A DNA stretch of 13,592 nucleotides from Acidobacteriota bacterium (lineage in GTDB: Bacteria > Acidobacteriota > Terriglobia > Bryobacterales > Bryobacteraceae), in contig QHXU01000005.1 in NCBI GenBank assembly GCA_003223065.1, forward strand, positions 1-13,592, written 5' to 3'. This document shows, piece by piece, positions 1-6,187 of this stretch (the stretch's first letter is position 1; the number at the start of each line of letters is the position of its first letter). The position numbers and the translations under genes are program-made. Below the pieces are notes generated by a model. That model did not search any database and had not been told where the DNA came from. It saw only the letters and a program-made list of their open reading frames with translations.

Positions 1-278
1 AAGTTGAAGCAGGATTTCCCGTGCATTCGCCGCTTCAGGCCCGGTGAGATGCCCTTTTGCAAGCCCGGATAGGAATAGACGGGCATCAGGTAGAAGCTCA
101 CGTGCGATTTGCCGGCGCGGATGCCCGCGAAGAACGTCCGCTCGCCTTTGTAGCTGCGGGACTTGGTTTCGAGGTAATAGTGATCCGGTTTGTCGACTCG
201 GACGTACAGACGGCTCGCGTATCGGCCCAAAACGGGCTTGAGAGCGGTGAATGCGGCGGAATAGTCAGCTGCGGCCAT
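1..278 (-). CDS. conserved small protein, DUF1801/YdhG-like (3' end cut by window)
   Basis: The reading frame starts at the ATG at 278-276 and runs off the left edge, giving 92 visible residues with no stop. The protein starts MAAADYSAAFTAL and ends at the edge in a segment reading ISPGLKRRMHGKSCFNF. That final motif, preceded by SFYLMPVYSYPGL, resembles small conserved proteins of the DUF1801/YdhG type, a small alpha/beta fold of unclear biochemical role; this likeness is from memory. No signal peptide or membrane segment is visible, so it is probably cytosolic. It begins 14 nt after the stop of the permease gene on the same strand, so it is probably the last visible gene of that operon. The ribosome binding site is weak (GGCGGC directly before ATG). 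An overlapping TTG-started frame at 286 was rejected because its protein has no recognisable motif. Gene reality is well supported; the family name is tentative. Confidence 0.7.
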   Translation of the reverse strand, partial: MAAADYSAAFTALKPVLGRYASRLYVRVDKPDHYYLETKSRSYKGERTFFAGIRAGKSHVSFYLMPVYSYPGLQKGISPGLKRRMHGKSCFN

Positions 279-292
279 GCCGCCAAGTATAC

Positions 293-2683
293 CTATTCAA
301 ATCGCAATGCGCGCACCGGATCTACGGTCGCGGCGCGGCGCGCCGGCACCAGGGACGCAGCAAGCGCGGCCAGCGTCAGCGCCAGGCCCACGGCCGCGAA
401 CGCCCATGGGTCATGCGGGCTCACACCTGCCAGCAGCGGCTGCAGCAGCCGCGTCGCGAGCGCCGCTCCCGCAAGGCCGATCGCCACGCCGGTCCCCACC
501 AGCGCCATCCCTTCCATCAGCACCTGGCCCAACACCTGTCCCGGCTCCGCGCCCAGCGCCATGCGAATCCCGATTTCGTGCGTCCGCTGCGTAACCGCGT
601 AGGACACGACGCCGTAGATGCCGGCCACGGCCAGAACCAGCGCGACTCCGGCAAACACGCCGAACAGCCAGGAGTAGGTGCGCCGGGCCCAGAGCGAGCG
701 CTCCAGGCGCTCCCGCATGGTGCGGATCTCGAACATCGGCAGACCGGGGTCCATCCGGCGGATGATTTCGCGAGAGGTATCGATGAGCGTGCGGGGGGCG
801 ATCGCGCCGTGCACCACGATCGTCAAGGAACCGACGGGCGCCTGCCGGTGCGGCATATACACGCCCGGGCGCACTTCCTGATCGAGTCCGTAGTGTTTGA
901 CGTCATGCGCTACTCCCACCACGACCATCCATTTCGGATTCCGGGAGCGGCCGGCGACGCGCTTGCCTATGGCGTTTCCTCCAGGCCAGAAGCGTTTGGC
1001 GAATGTTTCGTTGACGATGATGGCTTGGGTACCGTCGCTTGATCCATCGTGCTCGTCGAAATCGCGGCCCGCAAGCATCGAAATTCCAATCGCCCGGAAA
1101 TACCCTGGCAGCACGATGCGCTGCAGGATAACCGGGTCCTGTTCGTTGGGCCCCAGGGGTCTCGAGCCCTCGACCTGAAAAAAGTTTCCCCAGTGCCCGC
1201 CGAGCGGAACCGCCGTGGTCGCGCCGGCCGACTCGACCCCCGGAGCCGCGCGCAACTGAGTCATCAGAGCCTGGTAAAACTGGATGCGCTGATCCGGTTT
1301 CGAATACTTCGCCTCGGGCAGCGCGATCGTATAAGTGAGGACGTTCTGCGGCCGGAAGCCAGGATCCACGCTCAGCACCTGGCGAAACGCCTTGATCAGG
1401 AGTCCTGCGCTTGCCAGTAGTACCAGCGACAGTGCGATCTCTCCCACCACCAGCGCGTTCATGCTGCGGCGGCGGGCGCCGGAGAGGGACGTCTTAGGCG
1501 CGGCATCGGCCAGGAATCCGCGCAAGTCCACGCTTGAAGACTCCAGCGCCGGTGCGAGGCCGGAGAGCACCGCCGCCGCTCCGATCACCGCCAGTGAGAA
1601 CAGGACAAAGCGGCCGTCGAGCCGGAAAGCGACCCAGCGCGGCAGCACGTCCGGAATCAGCGACAGCATCGCTTGCAAACCCAGCCATCCCAGCGCTACG
1701 CCCGCCGCTCCACCGGCCGCCGCCAGCAACAGACTTTCGGTCAGAAACTGGCGCACCAGCCTGCGGCGTCCCGCGCCCAGCGCTGCGCGAATGGCCACTT
1801 CTCGCGCCCTCGCTGTACCGCGCGCCATCATCAGTCCAGCCACGTTGACGCACGCGATCAGAAGGACAAAAGCCACCGCGCCGAGCAGCACCTGCGTCAC
1901 GAGCCGATAGTCGCCCAGATATCTTTCGCGCAGTGGCATCGCCACCGGCGCCGTGATCTCGTTGACGTTTCGCGTGGGGATCAGGCCTTTGTGCACGCGC
2001 GCGAGGTCTGCCCTGGCCTGTTCGAGCGTGACGCCCGGCTTCAAGCGCCCCACCCCCCGCAGGTACCACCCGCTCTGCTCATTGGGATCGGCCCCAAGCG
2101 GGACCCAAAGGTCGGCCTGGTCGGGGTAAACCGCTTCACGAGGCAGCACGCCGACCACCGTATACGGCGTGTCATCCAGTTGCAGAATCTTACCGAGGAC
2201 ATCGGCGCCGCCACCGAACTTGCGTTGCCACAGGCCGTAGCTGATCAGCGCCACTTTACGGCCGTCCTTGACATCCTCTTCCGGGAGGAAATCGCGGCCG
2301 AGCACCGGTTGCAAGCCCAGCACGCCCGCGAGGTCGAAGGTCACGCGCGCGCCCTGGATGCGTGTCGCTTCGCCGAATCCCGACAAGTTGAAGTCCCCGC
2401 CAGTAAACACGGCCATGCCTTCAAAAGCCCGGCTCTGCGCGCGCCAGGCGTAAAAGTCCGGATAGGCGATCGAGACCAGCTTAAGATTCCACCGCGGCGC
2501 CGTTTCATCCAGATACAGGAGGCGCTGGGGCTCGCGAAACGGCAACGAGCCGAGGAACAGGCCGTTGAAGACGCTGAAAATTGCGGTAGTGGCGGCCACG
2601 CCCAGCGCGAACATCGCCACTACAGAGAGGCTGAACCCGGGGTTGCGCGCCAGCGCACGCACGGCCGGCTTAATCGCGAGCAT
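293..2683 (-). CDS. ADOP-type orphan permease (duplicated MacB_PCD/FtsX, MacB-like)
   Basis: This 796-residue inner-membrane protein has two copies of the MacB layout, an extracytoplasmic core domain followed by FtsX-type membrane helices. Visible parts are: TM1 about 18-44; core domain 1 about 45-258; TM helices about 262-286, 315-340 and 356-382; a linker with one helix about 408-430; core domain 2 about 431-660; and three final helices between about 670 and 780. The permease coupling motif occurs twice, as REVAIRAALGAGRRRL (about 295) and THEIGIRMALGAEPGQVL (about 701), and the C-terminus ends ATVDPVRALRFE. This is the acidobacterial duplicated orphan permease architecture. Such proteins are presumed to act as mechanotransmission or efflux permeases, but no ABC ATPase lies nearby. 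The start is the ATG at 2683, preceded by AGGAAG at normal spacing; the open frame to 2785 overlaps the VOC gene and is not conserved-looking. It has no N-terminal helical domain of the kind many ADOPs carry, and no PadR regulator in view. Confidence 0.93.
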   Translation of the reverse strand: MLAIKPAVRALARNPGFSLSVVAMFALGVAATTAIFSVFNGLFLGSLPFREPQRLLYLDETAPRWNLKLVSIAYPDFYAWRAQSRAFEGMAVFTGGDFNLSGFGEATRIQGARVTFDLAGVLGLQPVLGRDFLPEEDVKDGRKVALISYGLWQRKFGGGADVLGKILQLDDTPYTVVGVLPREAVYPDQADLWVPLGADPNEQSGWYLRGVGRLKPGVTLEQARADLARVHKGLIPTRNVNEITAPVAMPLRERYLGDYRLVTQVLLGAVAFVLLIACVNVAGLMMARGTARAREVAIRAALGAGRRRLVRQFLTESLLLAAAGGAAGVALGWLGLQAMLSLIPDVLPRWVAFRLDGRFVLFSLAVIGAAAVLSGLAPALESSSVDLRGFLADAAPKTSLSGARRRSMNALVVGEIALSLVLLASAGLLIKAFRQVLSVDPGFRPQNVLTYTIALPEAKYSKPDQRIQFYQALMTQLRAAPGVESAGATTAVPLGGHWGNFFQVEGSRPLGPNEQDPVILQRIVLPGYFRAIGISMLAGRDFDEHDGSSDGTQAIIVNETFAKRFWPGGNAIGKRVAGRSRNPKWMVVVGVAHDVKHYGLDQEVRPGVYMPHRQAPVGSLTIVVHGAIAPRTLIDTSREIIRRMDPGLPMFEIRTMRERLERSLWARRTYSWLFGVFAGVALVLAVAGIYGVVSYAVTQRTHEIGIRMALGAEPGQVLGQVLMEGMALVGTGVAIGLAGAALATRLLQPLLAGVSPHDPWAFAAVGLALTLAALAASLVPARRAATVDPVRALRFE

Positions 2684-2718
2684 AGTCTCTTCCTGAGACG
2701 GTTCCGTCTGTTTCCCGG

Positions 2719-3102
2719 TTAGTTGCGAATCTCGCTCATCAACGCGAGCAGGTTCCCGTCCGGATCGCGGAAGAATGCCATCCACAGATCGTGGTCGGGC
2801 ATCTTGGCGATAAGATGAGGCTCTCCCTCAAAAGCAACGCCGCGGGACTTTAGTGTTGCGTAAGCGTCCTGGATATCGTCCACCTTGTAATAAACAACCG
2901 AGCTGAACGAATCCTTGTTGCCCTCCGGCGGCCCCAGCATGAGGCGGATGCCGCCGCAATCGAAGAAAGCCAGGTTGGGCGCTTCGAACAAGAAGCGCAA
3001 TCCCAGCGTGTCACGGTAGAACGCCACCGCTCGTCCGACATCGCGCACTGTTATGGCGATCTGGCCGATGGTTGAAAGCCCGAATTGTGTCGCCGTTGTC
3101 AT
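2719..3102 (-). CDS. VOC superfamily (glyoxalase/bleomycin-resistance fold) protein
   Basis: This 127-residue cytosolic protein has the paired beta-alpha-beta-beta-beta units of the vicinal oxygen chelate fold. Unit 1 starts IGQIAITVRDVGRAVAFYRD with GLRFLFE after it (residues 12-40). Unit 2 covers about 68-124 and ends FFRDPDGNLLALMSE, the classic VOC C-terminal signature. Candidate metal ligands are Q14 at the start of unit 1 and E124 at the end; the other positions are less clear, with H96 and H104 as candidates. Members include glyoxalases, dioxygenases and fosfomycin- or bleomycin-resistance proteins, and the substrate cannot be assigned from sequence. The ATG at 3102 lies 4 nt after the stop of the DUF1223 gene, and the permease ATG is 35 nt downstream, so the gene sits inside a minus-strand operon. 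The ribosome binding site is weak (GGGGCAG, rather far), consistent with translational coupling to the upstream gene. Confidence 0.9.
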   Translation of the reverse strand: MTTATQFGLSTIGQIAITVRDVGRAVAFYRDTLGLRFLFEAPNLAFFDCGGIRLMLGPPEGNKDSFSSVVYYKVDDIQDAYATLKSRGVAFEGEPHLIAKMPDHDLWMAFFRDPDGNLLALMSEIRN

Positions 3103-3106
3103 GCCA

Positions 3107-3868
3107 TCAATTCTGCCCCAACTTCGCCGCCGGCGACAGCCGCAGCGTGGCTGCGCCCAGAATTTTGCGGCTCGCGCGATCCTGGACGAACAGCACCAGC
3201 GTTAGGTTTTCGCGTTTCCAGTCGGGATGGAGATTGAGCTTCGCATCCGCCGAATAGGCGCCATTTTTTTTGGAATCGAGATGGCCCAGGTAGGCGAGGC
3301 TCCGGACCACGCCGGTGTGCGACAACCGGCGCCCGCTGTTCTCGCCTCGCTGCACCATGCTTTCGAGATTCGATTCGGTGACCGCCAGCACGATATCCGC
3401 ATTATGCGTGCCCTGTGGCAGGTGCTCCACGTTGAACCTCAGGATATCCGGAGACACTTTCCAGATGGAGACCTTCGCTCTTGGCCCCTGCGCCGCTTTC
3501 TCGATTTCATGACGCGCGCGGAATTCGTCGGAGCCCAGGAACTCGGCTTGCCCGTTCACCACCATCTGCGGCGTATAAATGCTGTCGACGACGAACACGC
3601 GCCCGTACTCCTGCTGCCGCGCGGTCATAGCGGGCGACGAGAAGCGGTCCGGCCAGCCGAGCTGGTTCCAATAATCCACATGCTCGCCCAAGACGATTAC
3701 TTCGATGTCGGTGAACGCCTGTTGCTGAGATAGGCGCGTAAGCAGGTTATCAGCCGGAGGGCAGCTCGAGCAGCCTTCCGAGGTGAACAGCTCGACCACA
3801 ACTGGTGTGCGGGATTGGGCCGGCGCGGAGGCCACAATAAACAGTGCAGCGAGGATTCGGACGAACAT
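3107..3868 (-). CDS. DUF1223 family exported thioredoxin-like protein
   Basis: This 253-residue protein starts MFVRILAALFIVASAPAQS, a short signal peptide with probable cleavage around residues 17-18. The mature protein opens PVVVELFTSEGCSSCPPAD, placing a CxxC pair at C33 and C36 in a thioredoxin-like position. The next blocks, GEHVDYWNQLGWPDRFSS and YTPQMVVNGQAEFLGSD, are characteristic of DUF1223. Family members are predicted secreted or periplasmic thioredoxin-like proteins; no reaction is established that I can cite. The ATG at 3868 is chosen because the signal peptide begins there; the open frame extends upstream to 4060 but is arginine-rich and antisense to the delta-prime gene. There is no Shine-Dalgarno in front of this ATG; an AT-rich TATCAATAATC stretch lies directly upstream, so a short or leaderless mRNA is possible. 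It is the first gene of the minus-strand operon and is divergent from the delta-prime gene. Confidence 0.9.
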   Translation of the reverse strand: MFVRILAALFIVASAPAQSRTPVVVELFTSEGCSSCPPADNLLTRLSQQQAFTDIEVIVLGEHVDYWNQLGWPDRFSSPAMTARQQEYGRVFVVDSIYTPQMVVNGQAEFLGSDEFRARHEIEKAAQGPRAKVSIWKVSPDILRFNVEHLPQGTHNADIVLAVTESNLESMVQRGENSGRRLSHTGVVRSLAYLGHLDSKKNGAYSADAKLNLHPDWKRENLTLVLFVQDRASRKILGAATLRLSPAAKLGQN

Positions 3869-3921
3869 GATTATTGATACGATACACGATCCGCAGCGCT
3901 CTCGCGTGGTACCGTGGGAAG
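3869..3921. promoter_or_regulatory. divergent promoter region (DUF1223 operon / delta-prime)
   Basis: These 53 nt separate the divergent 5' ends. On the plus strand, TGATACGAT (3875-3883) looks like an extended -10 element with only a weak upstream hexamer (TTCGGA, 3856-3861). A start site near 3890 would fit the TTG start at 3922. On the minus strand, TATCGT and TATCAA lie 6-16 nt before the DUF1223 ATG, but no matching -35 is visible. The block GATACGATACACGATC contains short repeats of GATAC/CGAT. The region must hold promoters because of the gene orientation; the exact elements are guesses. Confidence 0.35.
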
Positions 3922-4944
3922 TTGGAAGACTTCTTCGGCAACCGCGCCGCCGTCGACGCGCTCGAGGAGATGGTGCGGCGGCAGCGCATTCCCCAGACGT
4001 TGCTGTTTTCGGGCCCGGAAGGGGTCGGAAAAGCGACGTTGGCCCGACGCTTCGGCGCACTTCTCATAGGAGACGCCGTCAAGATCGAGCGCGACGACCT
4101 CAGCCTGGAGGAGAACGCTGCACTCATCGCTGATCGCGAGAAATGGCCTGCGGAAAAGCGCAATGACGATCCGCTGCTGTTTGCCTCGCATCCGGATTTT
4201 CTGACTTTTGCTCCGGACGGCCCCCTGCGGCAGATCACCATCCAGCAGATGCGGTTTCTCAAGGATCGCGCGACCTTAAAGCCTCTGAAGGGCGCCTGGC
4301 GATTGTTCCTGATCGATCAGATTGACCGCGCCAACGAGCAGGCCGCGAATTCGCTGCTCAAAACTCTCGAGGAGCCGCCTCCGCATCTGATTCTGATCAT
4401 GACGGCGCGCAATCCCTATGACCTGCTGCCGACGATCCGTTCGCGGGCAGTACCCTTCGGGCTATCGCGGCTCACCGAAGACGAGATGCGAGCCTTCATC
4501 CGGGCGCGTGGGCTTGATCAGCCCGATCGCAGGCAGAAGTTGGCGGAAGGCGCACCGGGGCTCGCCGTGTCGATCGATCTCGAGACCTACGACCGGAGAC
4601 GCGCGGCCATGCTGGCGCTTTTGAAAGTCGCAAGCGGGCTGGACCCGTTTGGCGCCTGGCTAAAGCATTCCGACTCCATCGCAGCGCGCCGCACGGAAAA
4701 ACTTGACTCGTATCTCGATGCTCTGTACATCCTGCTCGAGGATTTGCTGCGCCTCGAGTACGGCGTCCCATCGCTCCGGAACGATGACGTACGAGTCGAA
4801 CTGGAAGCGCTTCGGCGGCACGTTTCTTTCGAGTGGCTGCGGGCCGCCGTGGCCAAGGTCGATGAGCTGGTCGAACTGGTGCGGCGCAACATCCAGAAGT
4901 CGCTCGCGCTCGACGCGCTGGCGGTGGAATTGCGCTCCCGCTAG
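3922..4944 (+). CDS. holB: DNA polymerase III delta-prime subunit-like clamp loader AAA+ protein
   Basis: This 340-residue AAA+ protein resembles the delta-prime subunit, which works in the clamp-loader complex that places the sliding clamp on DNA. From the TTG start it reads EDFFGNRAAVDALEEMV, the usual clamp-loader N-terminus. The P-loop region is GPEGVGKATLARRF (31-44), with GK followed by A instead of S/T. The region FLIDQIDRANEQAANSLLKTLEEPP is the Walker B and sensor area, and TIRSRAVPF stands where clamp-loader proteins carry the SRC motif, with C replaced by A. The protein contains no cysteine, so the usual four-Cys zinc module is absent; a charged segment rich in E, D and K (about 50-85) lies in that area. 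The start at 3922 is preferred over the TTG at 3874, since it matches family N-termini and leaves room for a promoter. The C-terminal collar is about 220-340. The hfq-like gene follows after 68 nt. Confidence 0.85.
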   Translation: MEDFFGNRAAVDALEEMVRRQRIPQTLLFSGPEGVGKATLARRFGALLIGDAVKIERDDLSLEENAALIADREKWPAEKRNDDPLLFASHPDFLTFAPDGPLRQITIQQMRFLKDRATLKPLKGAWRLFLIDQIDRANEQAANSLLKTLEEPPPHLILIMTARNPYDLLPTIRSRAVPFGLSRLTEDEMRAFIRARGLDQPDRRQKLAEGAPGLAVSIDLETYDRRRAAMLALLKVASGLDPFGAWLKHSDSIAARRTEKLDSYLDALYILLEDLLRLEYGVPSLRNDDVRVELEALRRHVSFEWLRAAVAKVDELVELVRRNIQKSLALDALAVELRSR

Positions 4945-4958
4945 CTCTGTGTTATCAA
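4930..4958 (+). promoter_or_regulatory. candidate promoter of the hfq-like gene
   Basis: TTGCGC (4930-4935) and TATCAA (4953-4958) are separated by exactly 17 nt, a sigma70-like arrangement with modest matches (3/6 and 4/6). A transcript starting near 4965 would have a leader of about 48 nt that includes the palindrome at 4991-5002. The -35 lies inside the end of the delta-prime gene. This is a pattern match only. Confidence 0.3.
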
Positions 4959-4990
4959 AGAACAAGATCGGAAGTTCCCAGCCCCGTACA

Positions 4991-5002
4991 TTCTCGCGAG
5001 AA
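4991..5002. promoter_or_regulatory. perfect 12-bp palindrome overlapping the hfq-like RBS
   Basis: TTCTCGCGAGAA is a perfect inverted repeat. Its right arm runs into the Shine-Dalgarno AAGGAG at 5001-5006, which is 6 nt from the GTG start at 5013. It could be a DNA operator for a dimeric regulator. As RNA it could form a small 4-bp hairpin touching the ribosome binding site. In other bacteria Hfq regulates its own mRNA through the 5' UTR, which makes the position suggestive. The palindrome and the Shine-Dalgarno are seen; regulation is inferred. Confidence 0.4.
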
Positions 5003-5012
5003 GGAGCCTGCA

Positions 5013-5327
5013 GTGGAGCCCGCAAATCGTAAGTTGATCCGGCCATCACTCAACGAGATCAAAGACCACAGAAATGCGAATCGCAAGGACGGCCAGAAGA
5101 AGTCCACGCCACCCGACCAGACCAACGCTGAGAATTTTTATTATCTGAAGCAAATGCAATCGAAGACGCCCATGACCATCGTGCTCAAGGACGGCGAGGT
5201 GCTCAAGGGTGTGATCGAGTGGTACGACAAAACCTGCCTGAAAGTTAATCGCGAGGGCAATCCCAACCTTCTGGTATTCAAGTCGAACATCAAGTACATG
5301 TACAAGGCTGGGGAAGCCAAGACATAG
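5013..5327 (+). CDS. hfq: Hfq-like Sm-fold RNA-binding protein with long N-terminal extension
   Basis: This 104-residue protein starts at a GTG with a strong ribosome binding site (AAGGAG, 6 nt spacing). Residues 1-37 are a basic, polar, probably disordered extension (MEPANRKLIRPSLNEIKDHR, then KKSTPPDQ). The Sm-like core covers about 40-98: an N-terminal helix FYYLKQMQSK, then TPMTIVLKDGEVLKGVIEWYDK, which matches the Sm1 pattern of Hfq. The last strands are LLVFKSNIKYMYK. In canonical Hfq the Sm2 motif is (Y/F)KH; here it is F89-K90-S91, so the conserved histidine is missing. Hfq forms hexameric rings that pair sRNAs with mRNAs in the cytosol. Whether this protein keeps a uridine-binding proximal face is uncertain. 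The core has about the usual length of Hfq, but the extension is on the opposite end from the C-terminal tail of proteobacterial Hfq. The gene follows the delta-prime gene after 68 nt and converges with the gene at 5356. Confidence 0.82.
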   Translation: MEPANRKLIRPSLNEIKDHRNANRKDGQKKSTPPDQTNAENFYYLKQMQSKTPMTIVLKDGEVLKGVIEWYDKTCLKVNREGNPNLLVFKSNIKYMYKAGEAKT

Positions 5328-5355
5328 TAGAGCAGCCTTCACCGCAACTGCTGGC

Positions 5356-5772
5356 TTAGGCGACGCGGCGCCGCAGGTAGCTTTCCAGGAATGCGCGGGC
5401 CTGGCTCGCCAGAAGCTCGCTGGTGCGGTCGTTAACGAGCTGTGATTCGGCGACTGAATATTCGAGCACCCCATGCTCGATCGGCGCGTGTTCCTTCTCG
5501 ATGATGTACACCAGCCTGACTATCCCGCTTTCGTCACCCGTGACGGAAAAACGCACCGCGTCGGCGGCGGCATCATCGGTGAAATGATCGCAGCGGCCCC
5601 GCGCGTAACCGCAGTTGCACAGATCGCGCTGAACGGCTTCGGGCGGGTCAAACAACTCTTTCGGACGCGCCAGGCAGGTTCCGTAATACGGATCGCCTAA
5701 CGGCAGCCGTGGGGCGTGGGTCCAAGATCCGCCATCCAGGGTACGAAGCGGCATGAAAAACGGACACGCCAC
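5356..5772 (-). CDS. small cysteine-cluster protein of unknown function
   Basis: This 138-residue protein is not one I recognise by name. It starts at the GTG at 5772, supported by AGGA seven nt upstream (TTAGGATACCGCT before GTG); an internal ATG at 5754 has no such site. Cysteines are at 3, 33, 52, 54 and 61. C33 lies in DPYYGTCLARP, and the others in LCNCGYARGRCDHF, with H63 close by. This spacing, C-x18-C-x-C-x6-C-x-H, suggests a bound metal (zinc or an iron-sulfur cluster). Residues about 72-105 look like beta strands (VRFSVTGDESGIVRLVYIIEKE, then HGVLEYS), and the last 30 residues look helical and basic. No signal peptide is visible, so it is probably cytosolic. It converges with the hfq-like gene (28 nt gap) and is divergent from the TPR operon. 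Gene reality is supported by length, RBS and composition; function is unknown. Confidence 0.75.
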   Translation of the reverse strand: MACPFFMPLRTLDGGSWTHAPRLPLGDPYYGTCLARPKELFDPPEAVQRDLCNCGYARGRCDHFTDDAAADAVRFSVTGDESGIVRLVYIIEKEHAPIEHGVLEYSVAESQLVNDRTSELLASQARAFLESYLRRRVA

Positions 5773-5785
5773 AGCGGTATCCTAA

Positions 5786-5846
5786 CAAAAAGGAGCGCAC
5801 AGCGCGGACCTCCCGTCCGATCCGGCCAAAAAGGAGGCCCGCGGAC
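5786..5846. repeat. imperfect direct duplication in a divergent intergenic region
   Basis: The block CAAAAAGGAG occurs at 5786-5795 and again at 5827-5836, exactly 41 bp apart. Each is followed by CGCGGAC (5803-5809 and 5840-5846). Both copies include a good Shine-Dalgarno-like core but neither has a start codon at a usable distance. The spacing is close to four helical turns, and the location between divergent genes fits a pair of operator half-sites, but a chance tandem duplication is equally possible. Confidence 0.45.
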
Positions 5847-5869
5847 AGGCGCATTTTGTCCCCTTAAAC

Positions 5870-6178
5870 ATGGAACAGACTCGGATCGAAATGCTGCAGC
5901 AGTTCCTGACACAGAACCCCTCCAGCACCTTCGCGCGCTACGGCCTGGCAATGGAGTACGTCAAATCGGGTGAACTCGACCGGGCCATGTCCGAATTCGA
6001 CGCGGTGGTAGCGGCCGACCCTGGTTATTCGGCCGCCTATTTCCATGGCGGCCAGGCACTCGAAAAGCTGGGGCGGCTGGAGGATGCCCGCGCGTATTAT
6101 CGCCGCGGCATCGCCGCGACGATGGACCCGCATGCAAAGAGCGAGCTCGAAGCCGCTCTCGATATACTGGGCGGATAG
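5870..6178 (+). CDS. small TPR-repeat protein
   Basis: This 102-residue protein has two to three tetratricopeptide repeats and no signal peptide, so it is probably a cytosolic adaptor. Visible units are FARYGLAMEYVKSGELDRAM SEFDAVVAADPGY (about 21-53) and AAYFHGGQALEKLGRLEDAR AYYRRGIAATMD (about 55-86), with the TPR consensus G/A/Y positions and the P of the turn. A capping helix SELEAALDILGG ends the protein. The start is the ATG at 5870. No Shine-Dalgarno lies within 15 nt; the nearest, AAGGAGG, is 33 nt upstream. Translation may therefore be weak or use a leaderless or unusual mRNA. The stop is 9 nt before the TTG of the next gene, so it is probably the first gene of a four-gene unit ending in RNase III. 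Its binding partner is unknown. Confidence 0.85.
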   Translation: MEQTRIEMLQQFLTQNPSSTFARYGLAMEYVKSGELDRAMSEFDAVVAADPGYSAAYFHGGQALEKLGRLEDARAYYRRGIAATMDPHAKSELEAALDILGG

Positions 6179-6187
6179 AGGCTGTCT

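Noticed and set aside
1673..2722. Long open frame of 349 codons on the plus strand, antisense to the ADOP permease
   Set aside because: It is the mirror of a clearly recognisable gene in GC-rich DNA; its protein is rich in R, H and Q with no domain or export signal.
3869..4060. Upstream extension of the DUF1223 gene (64 extra codons)
   Set aside because: Arg-rich, antisense to the delta-prime gene, and it would bury the signal peptide inside the protein.
5331..5352. Possible bidirectional terminator hairpin between the hfq-like and cysteine-cluster genes (AGCAG / CTGCT)
   Set aside because: Only a 5-bp stem with a 12-nt loop and no T-tract on either side.
5716..5973. Plus-strand frame of 85 codons across the divergent region, covering the duplicated Shine-Dalgarno-like units
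   Set aside because: It overlaps the cysteine-cluster gene and the small TPR gene; no RBS and no plausible protein composition.
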